DNA from: Callaeas wilsoni
Taxonomy: Eukaryota > Chordata > Aves > Passeriformes > Callaeidae
Direction: 5' to 3'
Assembly (NCBI GenBank): GCA_013398955.1
Contig: VWPU01008485.1
Coordinates: 1-64,000 of the forward strand
Length of the DNA stretch: 64,000 nt
This document shows, one piece after another, positions 1-15,100 of this stretch. Each line of letters opens with the position of its first letter. Positions within the stretch are counted from its first letter, which is position 1. Made by a program: the position numbers and the translations under genes. The notes beneath the pieces are model-generated. The model did not search any database and was not told the origin of the DNA. It worked only from the letters and a program-made list of their open reading frames with translations.

Positions 1-3000
1 CATCTGGCTCCAGCAGGCCAGGTTCTGTAAAAGTTGCCCCATGACCAAAGAACCCAAAATTCTGCTGATAGCACCAGCCCTTAAGTCACCTGTTGTTAAT
101 GTGAGTTCTCCTGTTCCTATCGTTGTTTGTCCCTGCCACTGAAGGGACTGATATGCACCCTGTCAGGAGAGAAAATCCTACTTCTTTTTGGTTTTGCAGC
201 TTGTCAACTCACAGTTCTCACAGGTAGCAGGAAGGCTGCATAATATCCCAGAGTTTTTCAATTTTTTTACATTTAAAAAGAAAATCAGCTATTTTGATCA
301 CTTGAAAAGTGATTTGGAGGTGTTAATACAAAAATCATAACCAATATATATCTGGAATGCAAATGGAAAAGATGCTATAGTACTGAGGTTGCTTTTTCAG
401 GTAATTAAAAATTTAGCTTGGCACAATGTTCCTGAATTGTACTGTCATTGGGAATTGGGAGCCTCAAATATCTACAGAGCTGTCCTTTCAGCAGCTAGTC
501 TGCATTACACAGGAAGCATTCTGCTGGGTGATTTTTGAAAATGTTCAAGCTGCCATTGAGATAAAGATCTGAACTTTCTGGTGATTCTTTGAAACCTCTC
601 CAGTCTTCTTGAGATTATGAGTATAGGTTGGAAACAAAGTAGCTATGCACTTTTTTGTGTGTTCCTGTTTCTGCTTGCTTCATGCTGGACCAGAAAAACC
701 ATGAAAACAACAATTTATCTGAGGCAGGGCTTTAAGTTTTCTGATTTTCCAGGAAACTTGCTGCTTTTTGACCCTTTATACGTACTGGAAACCTTATCTA
801 TGTACTACTGCTTCTAACGACAGGCTTTACAGCTGGCATGGGAGGGCAGAAGTAGCCGTGATTTCACACATCATCAGATAATGACTTCTGGACTCTGGAA
901 AACAACAACACCTCACCACAACAGACAAAGAGTCACTGTCAGGTTCAAATTGGTCAAATTAATAAGAAACTTTTATTTAATGGATGTGAACCTGATTACG
1001 ATTCTTCAAATGCTGTGCTTTCCTAAGCAAGCTTTCTTGTTTGAATGTTTTTCTAATACTTCTGAGTCCTGTGTCTCTGTGGGAAAGTTCTATACAGATT
1101 ATTCATTAAAATAGGAAAGCAGGAAAATTGACTTTTCCTCCATATGATTGATTATAAGCAATTCCCAGCCAGGGAAGACAAAGTTTAACACAAAGACAGA
1201 ATAGGGTATGTGGTGACAAAATTCTTCTACTTTAAAATAAATAATTAAATAAACATCCTTTCATCTGTGTTCCTTTCATTTCCCACCACAGATGAGGCAA
1301 AAGCAGGGGCATTAAATTTCTAGGGGTTTCTTGCTACAATTTTTTTGTCCTAAGTGATGTTCTTAGACAGTCAACTGGCCAAACCAGTGTTAATGTTTCA
1401 CCTCTGTTCTTCCTGGGTAAGCCAATGCCCTGAAATTTTCATGTTGTTTGTTTGCTTTTGACTAGTGCTTGACTGAGGCTGAGAAATCGAAATATGTGTA
1501 ATTAAAATAGCATAATTCTGTATTTCTATGCCATGTGTACTGAGAATACCATGTATCATATTGAAAATCAGTGAGTTTTGACATGACTGTTGCCTTTGAA
1601 GAAATCAGAACATCACTTTCCCCAGCTAGCCATTTCCTTTCTTAGGGCCAGGTTTGTGGCAAGATCTGGGGTACTGCTCTAGGCATTTTGTCATTTTTGG
1701 ATGAGCATTTAAGGCTAGACTCACTCTAGTTCAACTAAATTGCTGATTTAGCTAAATTTTTGATTCTTAGTTGAGCATTTACTGCCCTTGTTATCATCAC
1801 ATCCATACCCAATGTTGTAGCAATGGAAAATGCTGTTAGGTCAGGTTTCTCAAGGTTTGTCTCTGTGCCTTTTGTTTTTACTCATCATAGTCAGGCTGAA
1901 CAAACCCAAACCTTTCTGCAGCAGCCTGGAAAATGACAGCTAAAAAAGTCCTGGTATAATGTGGCCTGTCAAGGAGGCACTCAGGAGTCAAGTTTCCCAA
2001 GTAACAAATGATGAATATGTATGGCGGGTTGTGGGTGCATAAGCAAGTGTTGTTTAGCTGACGGTTTAATAATTGAGCAGATTGGGTACAATATAATTGC
2101 TTCAATCTCCCTCTGTAAAATCAAGGTGAAAATGTTTTGATTCACAGCTGATGTGTGCACGATGATGGCAACAAGCAGCAGGTGACTCAGCTACAGACAC
2201 CTGGGTGGTACTGATTGCCTGCACCCTAGTGCTCAGAGGCCACACAGGGCAGCAGTGGGATAGCAGGGAGTTTGCAGTGTGCTACTTGGTTGACCTGTGC
2301 TGCTTCCCTCTTGCATATATGTAGTGTCGACAGTGCCTGAAATTTTCAAAGTGGAGAGAAATAATTCACACAAGGGCATGTTTACAGTGCTTTAATAGTA
2401 TCTGTGATTGGTGTCAGACTACTAAAACAGTTCATAGCCTGATATACACGCATTGCTTCACTTAAGAAAGTGCTCATACACTAAATTAGTGATGGTCTGT
2501 TATTTGGAAAGCAGGGTAGGTAAATATCAGATGCATCTAAAAAATCTGAAGAAAAATTACCATACATAGTGTCTCAGTGAGATGCATGCAATTAATGATT
2601 CTTTTCTTGCTTTACCAGCAAATTATGTAATGCACACATATTCAGACTTCTCCAGTCATGTTATTATCCTTAGGTTGTGATTGTAGATAAGAATGGCCAG
2701 ACTGCTACTGTTTAATTTATAGAGTGTATCTTCCTCTGTTCATCCCACATAGTGCAAAAGTGTCATTCAAGTGTCAAATTTTAATAATGTGCATTTGTAT
2801 CCAGCTCGCCCAGAAACTGCAGATCTCTTATTCAAGATCAGTCTGTCACTAATGTACACATAACTGCATTGGAACATGAGCCTTACGGAGGCATAGAACC
2901 ACGTAGTGCAGAACAGCGTGGCTTTGAAAGGATGCAATATCATTATTTTTCAGGAAAATGAGCTGAACGTAAAACCATATGTAGGCTTCAACCATTCTCC

Positions 3001-4688
3001 TTCTACTTCTTTGGAGTTTTTTTCTCCTCCCTTAACCTTGTACTGACCTAGCTTTTCCCAAATGCATTTTCAGACTGCCTTTTTATCCAGTTATGCCTTC
3101 AGGCTAAGGGATGGGAATATTTATTCCATACATTCACATCCATTTCAATATTTGTATAGGATAATGACACTCATTCTCTGAAAAAAATATTTTTAATTCT
3201 ACAAGAGTATAGTCAGACAAATTAGTTTCCCACAAATGAGGATGAGCAGGCAGACAGGTAGGTAGCTACTCCAGAGGACTCTTGTGCTTGGCGTTACGGA
3301 TTTCCACTTCTTTCCTAGAAAAAAACCCCATGCAATAACAGCTCTAGCTCCCCTGCTTTTGCTCACCAAGATCAACACAAATTGAGGAGAGAAGGTGCTG
3401 CTTTTGAATACATAACCTTTAACTGTGAGCTAACCCTTACCTGCAACCCATCTGCAGGTTTGTGAGACTCAGCTTCAGAAAACAAAAAATCATCCTTCTC
3501 ACTTCTGCGTTTAGAATGGCCACATTCAGGGATATAATCTGCTTATGGCTCTGTGCAGCAATGTTCCCCTTGGCACATATGGTGTTTTTGCTGAAGAACC
3601 ACCTGAATCTGGTGAAATAGTCAGAGGCAATTACCACATCCAGATAGCTGCCTTCAGAGTGTGGTGGCTATAGAAATTGAATTATCCATCCTTCCTAGAA
3701 ACAGTCTGGCTGGCAGAGACCAAGAAGCAGCGACAAGCAACATGCAACAGCCTCTTGTGTATCTCCCGTGGCTGCGCAGAAGGACTCCATTCCCCTCAGC
3801 CCAGGGACTTTCGGTACATTCAATGTACATTCAGATGAATATAGAATTAGAAAATATCATGAAGATATGCCTGTTAAAACTTTATTTGAAGAGTCAAACT
3901 TCTTTTTTCTGAAAAGAATTCAGAGTCTACCATTCAATATAAAGTCCCTTATGAAGAACTCAACAGGTTTTATTACAAAATATGCTGTATACTAGCACAC
4001 AATTTCCCTGTGTACGCTTACATATTAGAGGTTTGCTTTTTTAACATTAACTGCATATGTCAAAGTCTTATTCTTCCCCAAATGTATTTTTCCTTTTTTT
4101 GAGTACATCTGTACTATTGATGTTTTCATATATTTTGATAATACTGCCTCTGTGGTTAAGGGAGGTATTTATGTATTCCCTTGGCAGCTGAGCAGCATCC
4201 TGATGATTCACTTTCCTCCCTTGTTTTGAAACACCTAAGAATGACGATGACAGTACTAGGAAGGTGATGAATTCAATTTCTGCTTCATGTTCAATGCTGC
4301 ACAGTAAATCATGGTACAGTTAGTCACCACAGAGGGGAACTGGCAATGTCAGGATTTTATGCATTTACTACCTCTCTTTCATTGTACATCATATCCTCTG
4401 AATATTAGTTCACTGTCTTTTCAAAAGAATTCACTTTTTTTTTAAAATTACTTCCATCACTTCCTCTTTTTTTTCACCCTGACAAAACTGCTTTGCACTG
4501 ATAGTTTGTATTTAGCATTGATTACATAGGCCCAACATTATGACAGGAAGGGTTTGTAATTAACCATGCTGTTATGTTGTTTACATTCATGTTTCTTCAA
4601 AAGATACTGCTATGCAGCATCATTACTTGTATAGGTTTGCAAAATAGTCATAAAAAGATCAAAGTCTGACAGGAAAGGGGAACGCTCA
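1..4688. other. AT-rich non-coding stretch, no gene seen
   Basis: Open frames here are short (under 95 codons), overlap on both strands and show no recognisable domain. A 24-base block at 201-224 has a good acceptor (polypyrimidine then CAG) and a following GT, but is too short to call an exon. The part around 2.15-2.33 kb is slightly GC-richer without identifiable content. Best read as intron or intergenic DNA. Confidence 0.6.
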
Positions 4689-4724
4689 CTTTTTTCTTTT
4701 TTCTTTTCTCTTTTTTTTTTACCT
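4689..4724. repeat. Polypyrimidine tract (T-rich with C interruptions)
   Basis: A run of T with scattered C, ending in ten consecutive T before ACCTCGAGG. It is a low-complexity tract. It lacks the flanking sequence of a retroposed tail, so no parent element is assigned. Confidence 0.8.
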
Positions 4725-7700
4725 CGAGGTGGCATTTAACCTAAATATGAAGCAGTCAGGTCAAATCGCAGAGATATCACTTGTGAGAAAAAGCTTCATA
4801 TGCAAGCAATTCCTTCACCATCTTTCCTTGCTTTGCTTTTAGCCCAGCCTACCCCATCCTTCTGTCCAGTAACAATTCCAGATAGCAGCACTTTTCAAAG
4901 TGACATGCCAGGATGCAAGCACCAACTTGTAGCTTCTAGAACACCCTAGAAACCATAGTAGGTGGCAGCACTCAAGAATAAATGTGACTCAGATTACACC
5001 TGCTACCGTGGCCAAATCTAAGACTACAGCAATTGCCACAACTCATAGGCGTAAAAATCTCAATGATGAAGATGGTGATGTAATGACGACAATGATAACT
5101 GGTTGGTCTAGAGGAAGAAATTCACAAGTGAAATCCAAACTCATTCATGAAAACACGCTAATAAATCCAATTATACTGCGGAAAAGTGCAAGTCAGCAGC
5201 ACAGCACAGCTCAGTGTGGATGACCAGGAAGCAGTGACCATTGATTTGGGTTGAACCACAAGGCTTCTTATATAAACTTTACACTTCTGCAGCTTTGCTA
5301 CCAATTAAAGTTTGACCAAAGAGAAGATACAGCACAGTGACCATCTGCAGATGTGAAACCTGCTGTGACACGGAATAATGACTGAGAAAAAGAAATTGTT
5401 ATGGCAAGATGCTGAATTGGGTGACATCACGTTCATAATCTAAAGGTATGTTTTAGAGGCAAGGTACCAAAACGTATTAACTGAAACCAGAAAACTCAGT
5501 TCTGTAGCAAGTATCTCATGATCAGTATTAAATGCAAAATGGATAAAACAAAGCCTCAGTGAACCAAAGTTAATTGTTGAGCCAAGTTCACATATCAATA
5601 TCCAGACATATGTGGTCACTAAGACCCACATTTTTATCTCAGTCTTTTTCTTTAGTACTGATGGCTTATGTGCTGAAAACACTACTCTTGAGTTTATATT
5701 TAATTTAGAACCTGGAATCACATAATTTTTTGTAATATGTGTCTATATTTTACGTGCATGTAATCTTGTTATTTATGAAATGGGTGTGTTCAAAGCCCAT
5801 TAGAGGCACTATGCAATGAGGATGGGTTCTTTTGTATCTGATTTTTTCTTTTGTAATACTAAAATTGCAGTCTCATTTAGGTTGAAATTTGCACACGTAA
5901 CAGTGATATGCTTCAGGTTTATTTGATGGGGATTTTTCCCTGATGATAGGGATTTGTTAAAGTTTCTAGGTAATTAGGGCAAGTTTAGGTCCTTCTTGAT
6001 GCTACAGTAATTCTTTCTTAGCTATAAAGATAGTAATATATATATGTTTGCAATTTAAGTGGCTCAGGGAGCATTCTCAGTAAAGCAGAAATGTTGGCTT
6101 TCTCTCTTTGCTAGGCAACTAGGTGGGAAGTTCTCTTTGGAAAAGAAGGCATACCTTGCCTAAAGTGATGTTTACCCCCAAAATGACCTTGTTTATTTGA
6201 ATCACAGGATCACATCTGGCAACAGGAACAAGGAATAGAATGCTAGGAGGCTTTCAAAGCAGGCAGGGCCACTACACAAAGAATTTATAGCCTAAGCTTT
6301 GCCAAGGGTAGCAAGGAAGCTAGACTCATGATCACTGCCTAAAGTGAAATTTTGACAAAGTATGTTCCCACAGGGTCTATGTCAGCACAAGCCACTGTCA
6401 GACTTGCAGTGTTTTCCAAACTTTTGCAAAAGTGATTTTAAATGTGAGAGTAATTTTAAAGGTAGGTTAGAACTCCATCTTCAGTTATGGTTTCTCCTAT
6501 TTTTGCAGCAGCCCAAGAGAAAGCAAGGGAAGGTGTTTGTGTGCCAAGTCCCTCTGATATGATTGCATAGAAGCTTGACCATTTCCTTCCCACAAGGGGT
6601 TTTCTTTGCATATTTCTTTGTTGCAGTGATAACTAATGAAGGACTATGGCAATGAACAAACACTTTGGCTTCTTTAGTGAAGAGCCAAGTCTCATGCCAG
6701 TCTGAGGGGCTTCTTTCAGATAGAATATCTGTGCAGTATAGATTTTATGTTAGAAAAATCCCACTGGAAACTCAGCTTTACACCATCTCTTCACTTATTT
6801 ACTTGGGAGCTCAGGCACAGTCATCAGTCAGATAAAACCTCATGCTAGATGTTTTCCACCTGACTCTGGAAATTCTAGTATGCCAAGTTAATTCCAAAAT
6901 GAAGCACTTCATATTGCCCTTTGAAAATGAATATATTCCTACCTGGAATGATTGATTTCATGATAAGTGATTTTCTGGTAATTAATAAATCGTCCTATAT
7001 TTTCTGGTTTCACAGATAAACTTCTGAGGTAAAAAGGTAGGGTTAACAAGCTAATGTATATACATAGGTATATCCAATGACAAATTATTCTAGCTGACAT
7101 ACACAGTTTATATTTCTTACGATCCTGTTTTTAGGATAGTCAGGTTCACAAGAATGTTGTATGAATCCATAGTCTTACTATTCCTTTCATAATGAACAAT
7201 TCAGTACTAGAGAAAAAGTGGGAGGGTTTGGTTTGTATGAGGGAGTATGACTATAATTTCTTTCTCTGAAAGCAGAATAGAGATTTTAATTTTCATACTT
7301 TTTTCTTTTTAAATCAATTTCATTTAAATTGGAGGAGAAGGACAGGGAGGAAAACATACCAATATGAGAGAGGATTCAAAAAGTACTTCTAAGAAATATA
7401 TATATAAAGTCCAGTCAGGGAAGAGGAGGGGATATAGTTTGGGTCCTAGCTTTCATTTGTGCTAAAAGCAGTTACAACTCTCCACAGATAGCATCAGCAA
7501 CTTTATGCATATTGTCAAAACACTGCTGCATTGAAGACACTCAATTATCAAGTTAAAAATCTGCTTTTTGAGTTTACATAATTCCTGAAAATATTTACCC
7601 ATTAATAATCTGTGTATGTACAAATCATAGGGAACAAGTTCTCCCTGCCTCACTCTTAGATTCCATCAAGGGCAACCCCCACTAATGTGAATGAGCATAT

Positions 7701-10700
7701 TTTCAAGTTTAACAACCCACTACATTTGCAGTGACAGATTTCATAATCAGCAATGATCTGTCAAAAAATGTAAGTAAAACTTAGTTGTTTAGGGTTTTTA
7801 TAAGTCTTTGTAGGTGTTTGTACTTATTGATCTCAAATTTAGTCCCCTATTTTACATGATAGGAAACAAGTCTTGGAACAAGTCTTTCTCCCAGTATTGC
7901 AGATTTTGATCATAAAAGGGGCCAACTCCATGATAATTAGTGCTGGAAGTCACTTCCCTGTGTTAGGGGTATGTCTGTATAAACTTAGAGAAGGACGCTT
8001 ACAGTGCTCTTGGATTTTTTCTGGTCCAATTGGTATCTAAAATAGGGTTAGTGCTGTCCCATATGAAACATGGAACTTGTGGTAGGCCCTATGAGAGGAC
8101 ATTCACACACTGCTGTGCTTTTAAGATGTCTGAACATGTAACTCCTGGATCTCAGTGAATGTCCAGGCATTTTCTGAAGTCTGAGTTACTGAAAAAAGGA
8201 CACAGATTATTCCTGAGAAGGTAGGTGGGCATGGAAAACTACAACAGATTCCATTTCGCTCAAGGGAATAGGCCTATACTGAAGACCAGTATTGCTGGTC
8301 ACCCATTTGTTCTGGGCTCAAATGTCTGGAAAGAGGCTAGAACAGTTCTTCCTACAACACATTTCTCAGCTAAACAGAGGTAAACAATATTGCTGTTCTG
8401 CCAAAAGAATTTTTCAGCATTACACTGCTTGCTTCTTCTATTTATAAACAAGCATGAAAATAACCATGAGGACCAATAGGTAAAATGCATGAAAAAAGCT
8501 TGTTTTGAAAACTCTTCAAAGCAATACAACATGAATTTGGTATTCTTACGCTGCAGGAGTTAAGATGGACATGAATTGTTCCCACAAAGAGAATGCTGAG
8601 TTTGGGGAGCTGTTACTTTAATCTCTGGTCATTGCATGAGAAGCTAAACGCCTTAAACAAATTATAGCACATCATGTGGTTGTATAGCCTAAGGGACACA
8701 GATCTGCTGTTACCAAAAAAGCTCCACAGTTCTGGGAATGCATCAGGCCATCTAAGGACCAGGGCAAGAGACTGATAGCAATTGACTTTGGTAGAGAAAC
8801 ACAACAGCATCGTCCAAAATCGATGCTTAGAAAATGTGTCAGATTTTCAAGTGTGGTAAATAGTGATCTGTGTGAGACCGATCATCTAGGAAGGGAGCAG
8901 ATGGCACTGGGGAATCCTGGCAGAGACAAGATCACATTCTAATGAGTCTTTTAAAAACAAGAAGGGGTCTGGGAATGGGCAGATGGAGCAGTGTAATGGC
9001 TGGGAGTAATAGGGGAAAAGAGGGCTTATTTTAATTACTAATTTTTTAATTGAGAGTATTACAAACATGAATCAGGTGGGACTGGGCAGTTGTGAAAGGA
9101 CATCTGAGACAGGATAAAAGATGGCAGAGGTTTGGAAGAAAAAAAGGGGCACTGCTTTGTGAGGGCACTTGACAGCACTACATGGTACCTGCCCAGGCCT
9201 GGAAGCCAGCTCGGGACTTCTCTCCTCTGCCTCGAAGACACTGTTTTCTTTATTCTCTGGGTAAGTATCCTAGGCCAAGCGTAGATAGAGCCACTCAGAC
9301 AGTGCTTCTCTTCTGCATGTGTCATGGAGCAAGTCAGTGCCATCCCCCGTGCAGATGCCACACGTGTGCCTTCCGTGCACCCCAGCCGCTGTGAAAAATA
9401 AGAACAGGAGAAAAGGTGAAATTAGGATTGTGTTCTCTTTATGCTTTTCAACTACTCATGCTATTCAAATATTGCATTCCGCATTATTTAAACATCAGTA
9501 TATTTTTTATTTTAACACCTTATTTAATACTCAGTAGAAATAAAATGTCATTATTTATGTAGTGTCTTTATATCCATGTTTACTTAGGGTTTCATACATT
9601 TTAAAGGAAATCTAGTGATCTGATGTGTCAGCCACACTCAGAGAAATTAAAACTGAAACCTATCATGAACTTAAAAACCCATAACGTTTGTTTTACTGGA
9701 GAATAGAGAAAAATCTTCTTAAAGGATAGAAAGCAAATTGGGTCAAGCTATGCTGGCCATCATGGACAAAAAAGAGGTTTAATGTCACCTCTCATGAATT
9801 CTTAATTGAAATGTAGATGGCTCTAAAAACCAAAAAACTTCGCAATCTGTAGAGTATTTCTGCTGAGTTACACCTTGCTCCTTATTTTAAGAGTGTATAA
9901 AGATAGTGAATAATGGTATATTTTTTTTCTTAACCGTATTTTTCTTGGTGCTCATCGTATGTTTAAAATCAGAATACGGTGTTACTTAGAACACCACTCT
10001 AAAATTATTTCCATGAAGTGATGTGGTCAGACACTTCAGAACCCTGGGTACTGTGCACAGGTTGATGAGTCCACAGATTTTTATAGACATATAGAGATAT
10101 ACACATACAGAAAGTAAGAGTCATCAGTTACAGGTACTGTTGCCTTCTGAAAGGAGTCTTATGAATTTCTTAAGGCCACTTAACCTGAAATTGTGACATG
10201 AACAATTCCTTTTGCACCCATACAGCAGTGATAAGCATTTTTAGACAGGTAGAGTAAAAAGATGTTGATCCCTTAAATATCAATAGATTCACAACTGTTT
10301 ATTTCAGCCAGGGACCATGTCCATGGTTGATGCTATTGCCTTTGTCAGTAATATAGCTTCTCTTTATTTAAAAATATTTGCATTTATAGCATATGCAGTA
10401 GGACGTTTTAATTCAGCTGCTCCAAGGTGACACACAGTCTGTGTAAGTCCTCAACTGAAACTACTTTATAAAATATTTAAGCAGTTGCACTTAAGAGGGG
10501 CAAATTCTCAGCCTCATTAAAGAGAGATTTGTAAATTACTCTGGTGAGGTCAAGATTTGCTCAGAGCCTGCCATCTGAACTGTGTGGTCAAATGGATGCA
10601 GTAAGTTTTCTGTTCTTTGATTTTGACTGAGTGTCATTCTGCAGTTTTATCACTTTCCAAACCATTAAGCTGAGGACGTTACAACAAGGACTGAGAGCAA

Positions 10701-10903
10701 AAAAAAGTGAGAAGTACAAAGAAGGTTGCTGACCAGTTTTCTCTCAGTTTTACAGTACATTTTATGAAAAGGAGAATGGAATACTTCCTAGTAATTCCTG
10801 TTTCACCTTGACTACCAAAGCACTCACTTTGAAAACGAAACATACAACAGCTAAGGAGAGTTCTGCTCACATACATGCAGAATATGTGTGGTCCTGGGAG
10901 AAC
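4725..10903. other. AT-rich non-coding stretch, no gene seen
   Basis: Nothing recognisable on either strand. Short TA dinucleotide tracts occur near 6037-6045 and 7388-7397. The part at 9060-9400 is GC-richer and carries overlapping open frames on both strands (100 codons minus, 70-72 plus), which is what composition alone gives. A GTAAGT motif at 9260 follows an open stretch but its upstream acceptor is ordinary, so no exon is called. Confidence 0.55.
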
Positions 10904-10918
10904 TCACACACACACACA
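10904..10918. repeat. Short CA dinucleotide microsatellite
   Basis: About seven CA units in a row. It is short enough to be background, but is a possible length polymorphism. Confidence 0.8.
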
Positions 10919-12137
10919 GGAGCTCATGTGCTCTCTAATCTCTTCTAGCTGGCTGTGGCATGCTGACTGCATTGTTTGTCTTGCACAAACATGCCAGGCT
11001 TGGCTGTCAGCCCAGCAGGATTGATGCCTAGTTAGGTCCTATGTCTCAACTGCAGTTTTCAGAAGGGCCATAAAAATTAAAGTCACAGCCATAGCACCAT
11101 TGCATGAGACATGTGTGCACCAGCTCTTTGGCCCTGATGCTATAGGATGGACCCCTAATGCAATGGAAGTTGTATTTTTGTTCAAGTCCTTTACAAATTA
11201 TTTATACTATTTATGGATCCATTAATTTTCCAGAGTCCAATTCCAGTTACTGGGGGAAAAAAAAAAAGTGAATACGTTTACACCATAAAAATAAAACAAA
11301 TATTTCCTTCCCTAAGGTCATCCTTCATAAAAATGTTTCAAAAAACTTTCATTGTTTTAAAAAAATATATTTAAAAAGGAGCATCAGAAGCCTTATGCTT
11401 AGAACACCACCAGATACACTAAATAAATTCCTAACTCGTGTTTATCTGATATGTTCCTGAAAGACCTACAGGAATACAGGTCTCATATCACAATGTTCCA
11501 CTAATAAGTTTTTTTCTAACCTAAATATCCCTTGTGCGTTTTAAGCTTGATATCTACCTCCTCTCCAGATTAAACTAATCCAAACATGTCATTCATTTTC
11601 TGATTTCCATGGGGGTTTTTTTGATAATCCATGATTCTCTCCATTAGGTTCCTGTACAAGTCCACGTATTTTTCAATTCAGCCTACAAAACTAGAGAAAA
11701 TGCTTGTTAGAATGTCCCAAATTGAAGAAAAACTACTGGATGAATGCCTCATTCCAACATTAAAATTATAGATGAAAGTCTTAACAGTAGCAAAGCCAAC
11801 ATATATCTCTGAAATCTCACTTGATCTTTCTTTTCATTTAGCAAATATTTTTTCTTCCCAGAACTCCATTTCTATTACAATTGCCTAAGTGATTCTACAC
11901 TTGCCTGCAGCTCTGAGCAGACCATAAGTAGCTTGGTTTTGGGATATTGTGTGAGACAGTGTCAAAATGTGTACTTTAAGCCTGGCATTGCTATTGGTTC
12001 CCAAAAGTACACAACCACGAGTGCCCTTTACAAGTTACAAGCCTTAATTTTGAAATTTTCATGCCGTCTATTACTTTTTAACTTTATTGTTTTGTAGGTA
12101 TTACTGCATTATCATTTCTTCCACTGCTTTTCAGTTA

Positions 12138-12185
12138 AAAAAAAAAAATAAACAAACAAAAATAAACAAAAATGAACAAAAAACT
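12138..12185. repeat. A-rich simple repeat (AAAC/AAAT units)
   Basis: A run of A followed by irregular AAAC, AAAT and AAAATG units. It follows a pyrimidine-rich stretch ending in TTTTCAG. No retroposon body is recognisable upstream, so it is listed only as low-complexity sequence. Confidence 0.75.
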
Positions 12186-15100
12186 AAGAAAACTCCTCTG
12201 GACTCTACTCCTCGGTTTTTAAAAAATGCATTCAAATTCCCTCTTACATTTAGTAATATTAAATATACAAAACCTGCAAGAAAATCAAATTTACGGAAAA
12301 CTAATGGAAAAGGTTTATGGAAAACTAATAGCAAATCCTGATTTTAGCAGTGTTAGACTCTTCAACAATAGGGAGTGCTCATAAGACTTGCTATGGATTA
12401 ATTTCTTCAAATCAGTCTTGTTATTTTTGTTTGTATTGCAGAAACTAGATTTTTTTTTTTCCTGACACCAACCAAGTTTACTTTTGCAATTACAGGTACC
12501 AGCATAGTCTTCTCTCGGTTAGAAAGCTTTTTTTAGGACTGGATTATATATGAAGCTGTTTTGGGGTGTTTTTTCATGGCTATAATTCTGTTTATTTTAA
12601 GCCAAATTTACTTTGCTAAGCAAAGAAATACATCATCCATATGAATCAACCTCAGAGATGTTATAAGGATAAATAAGCTTAACTCTTTTTTTCACAGAGA
12701 AAAGCAAAATGCTCAGAGAAGCTACAGCAGGTAAATATGGTCTTTGGCCTCCTTCTACAAAAAAAATCTTTCTCTAAACAGGTGACAATATAAGGACGAT
12801 CCATATCCTGCCTAGGTCACATGAGGTGAAGGGTTTGCTTAGTCGAGGCCCACATCTGAAGTGAAGCAATAAACTGAAAAGTCACAAAGCTCTTTTTGAC
12901 AAGTCTGAGTTAATGTTGCTCTGACCAAACACCAGTGTCCCACACACTCTGCACTTTGGAGCAAAAAATTTCCAGTCTTAACAGCGTTGAATAAAAATGC
13001 ATTAGGAATTCAAGGCCTGCCAAGACAACATGAAAGGTTGTCTTTTAAAGATAAAAAAGAAAAGTGCAGAACTTACTTGATTTGGTTAAATTTCACTGTA
13101 GGAAATTATTTTTTATTTCATTGCTCTCTGCCATTTACCTTCTTTCTAGATGAGATGTACATTGACTCCAATTAGAGTCTTTGATTTAAGTCTCCTAGAG
13201 GCTCTATAGCATATTCACTTGCTTTTTTTCTATCTTCTTCTCTCTTTCTCCATTCTATTACTGTATTTATTCTACAGTATATTGCCATGCAGCATAGTAA
13301 TGCAATAATCAAGCTGCATGGTACAGATCACTGCTTCTACTGAGCCAGAACTGTACTTAGATCAACACTCCAGGAAATCCTGAATCCTGACATATTCCCA
13401 GTAGTAAATTTGCAGAGGGCTTTTTTAGACGCTGGTTATTTTAGCCCTGCTCTTCTCTGTCCTGCTTTCCCTGAACGTTTATCTATAAGACAGAATGATC
13501 GTTCTCTGGCTGTCAGGCCTTTTTGCAGTCTGCAGAGGGGAGTCCTGCCCTGGAGGTAGTGTTTGCCCTAAAGGCATAGGCTGTGCTTGCACGCACTTCT
13601 CAGAAATGCCACAGGAGACTCAGTGGAGATCATTGTGCCTCCTCCCCTGCCAGGAACTGAGATCTTCTTTCACAAGAGTACTAAATGTGTTCCCTTACTT
13701 GCTGGCCCAGAACACACCGCAGAGCCAAACAAGAGGTTATGCTGCAGACATTTTAGAGGCATAGCCTTGTTTTTCTTTCTTTGCATTTTCAACATTGCTC
13801 TTTTGGAATAGTTCTTAGTTGTGTCCTGGGACTTTTTTTACCTTCTTATATGACAGATGCATAAAATTGCATGGATTAATGTGACTGATTAACACTTTGG
13901 TTTTCTGTGTCTGGAATGTTTGGTACATACAGTACAATTCTGAATACTGCGAAAGAGAAAAGGGAGAGTTGTAAGCGGGAACATCATACTCCAGGAAAGA
14001 GAGGGAGCAAAAAGGGAAATGGAAAGGAAAAGCTTGCCATTAGCATTTACCGGACATCAAGTGCTGAATTCTAGTAGATAGCTAGCATCATTAATGACCA
14101 TTGTTTCTAACTGTCAAAGACAAACACAGTACTTTCCTATTATCTCAAACAGTAACCGTGAAAGGACTGAGCTGAGAAACTTGCCAATATCTTATCTAAC
14201 CTAGTCTTAGATCCTGTGCAATATTAGTAAAATAAAATGCGTGAAACTTGTGACTGCAAGTTAGATTTTAAAAAACAAAGAGGGTTTGTAGGAATAAGAA
14301 GTCTGGGTTTTGTGCAACTGATAATAGCTGGCACACAGCTCCTCTGCCATTCACACTTGCCTGTCTTAAATAATTCCCCTACAATGGCTACAAAAGTATA
14401 AGTAATACAAGACTGAAAACAGTCCTTTGGAAACTTCACACTGGGCCCTGATACAGAATATCTTGTTGTCAAGTACTGACTAGGCATCAAATGTATGTAA
14501 ACTGTCTCTCTTTCAAGTGCAATTGCAGTACTTCTAAGTTATTTAAAGAACCTAAACATCGGAGCAGGTAATTTGAAATGACATAGCAAAACCTCGCTTT
14601 CAGGAATCCAGAGCATGATGTGCAGAGCCACAGCTCTATTAACGAATTTGATGAACATCTCAGTTACAGTCATACCAAGTTCAAGAGGAATTCGTCTGTG
14701 TGTTAACGGGAATATTACTAGGACTTATCATATAACTTGTGTCAAAAAGTAAATTACTCCACAGTGTGCTGAGCAATTATGCTAGAAGGGCAGTCAATTG
14801 GTAGAAAAGAATGCAGGTCTCTACTTACAGCTAATCAAAGCTTGTTGTCTATGGCAGTTAAATATATATGAGATTTTCTAAGCAAGAAAATAAAAATTCG
14901 TATTAAGTCTTTCTAAATCAGGTGAAAGAGAAGACACATAACTACTCAGCTCAAAAAAGAAAAGGCCAATGAACCAGTCAGATACTATCACAACACAAAT
15001 GATATCTCTCACACCAAGCAGAGAATGGTCTCCAGGCACAGGGGAGGGTGCCACCCTCGTCCTCCTTGCTTAGAATCCATCCTGACAAACACCATGGCCT

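Noticed and set aside
201..224. A 24-base block with an acceptor and donor
   Set aside because: Too short; such blocks are frequent by chance.
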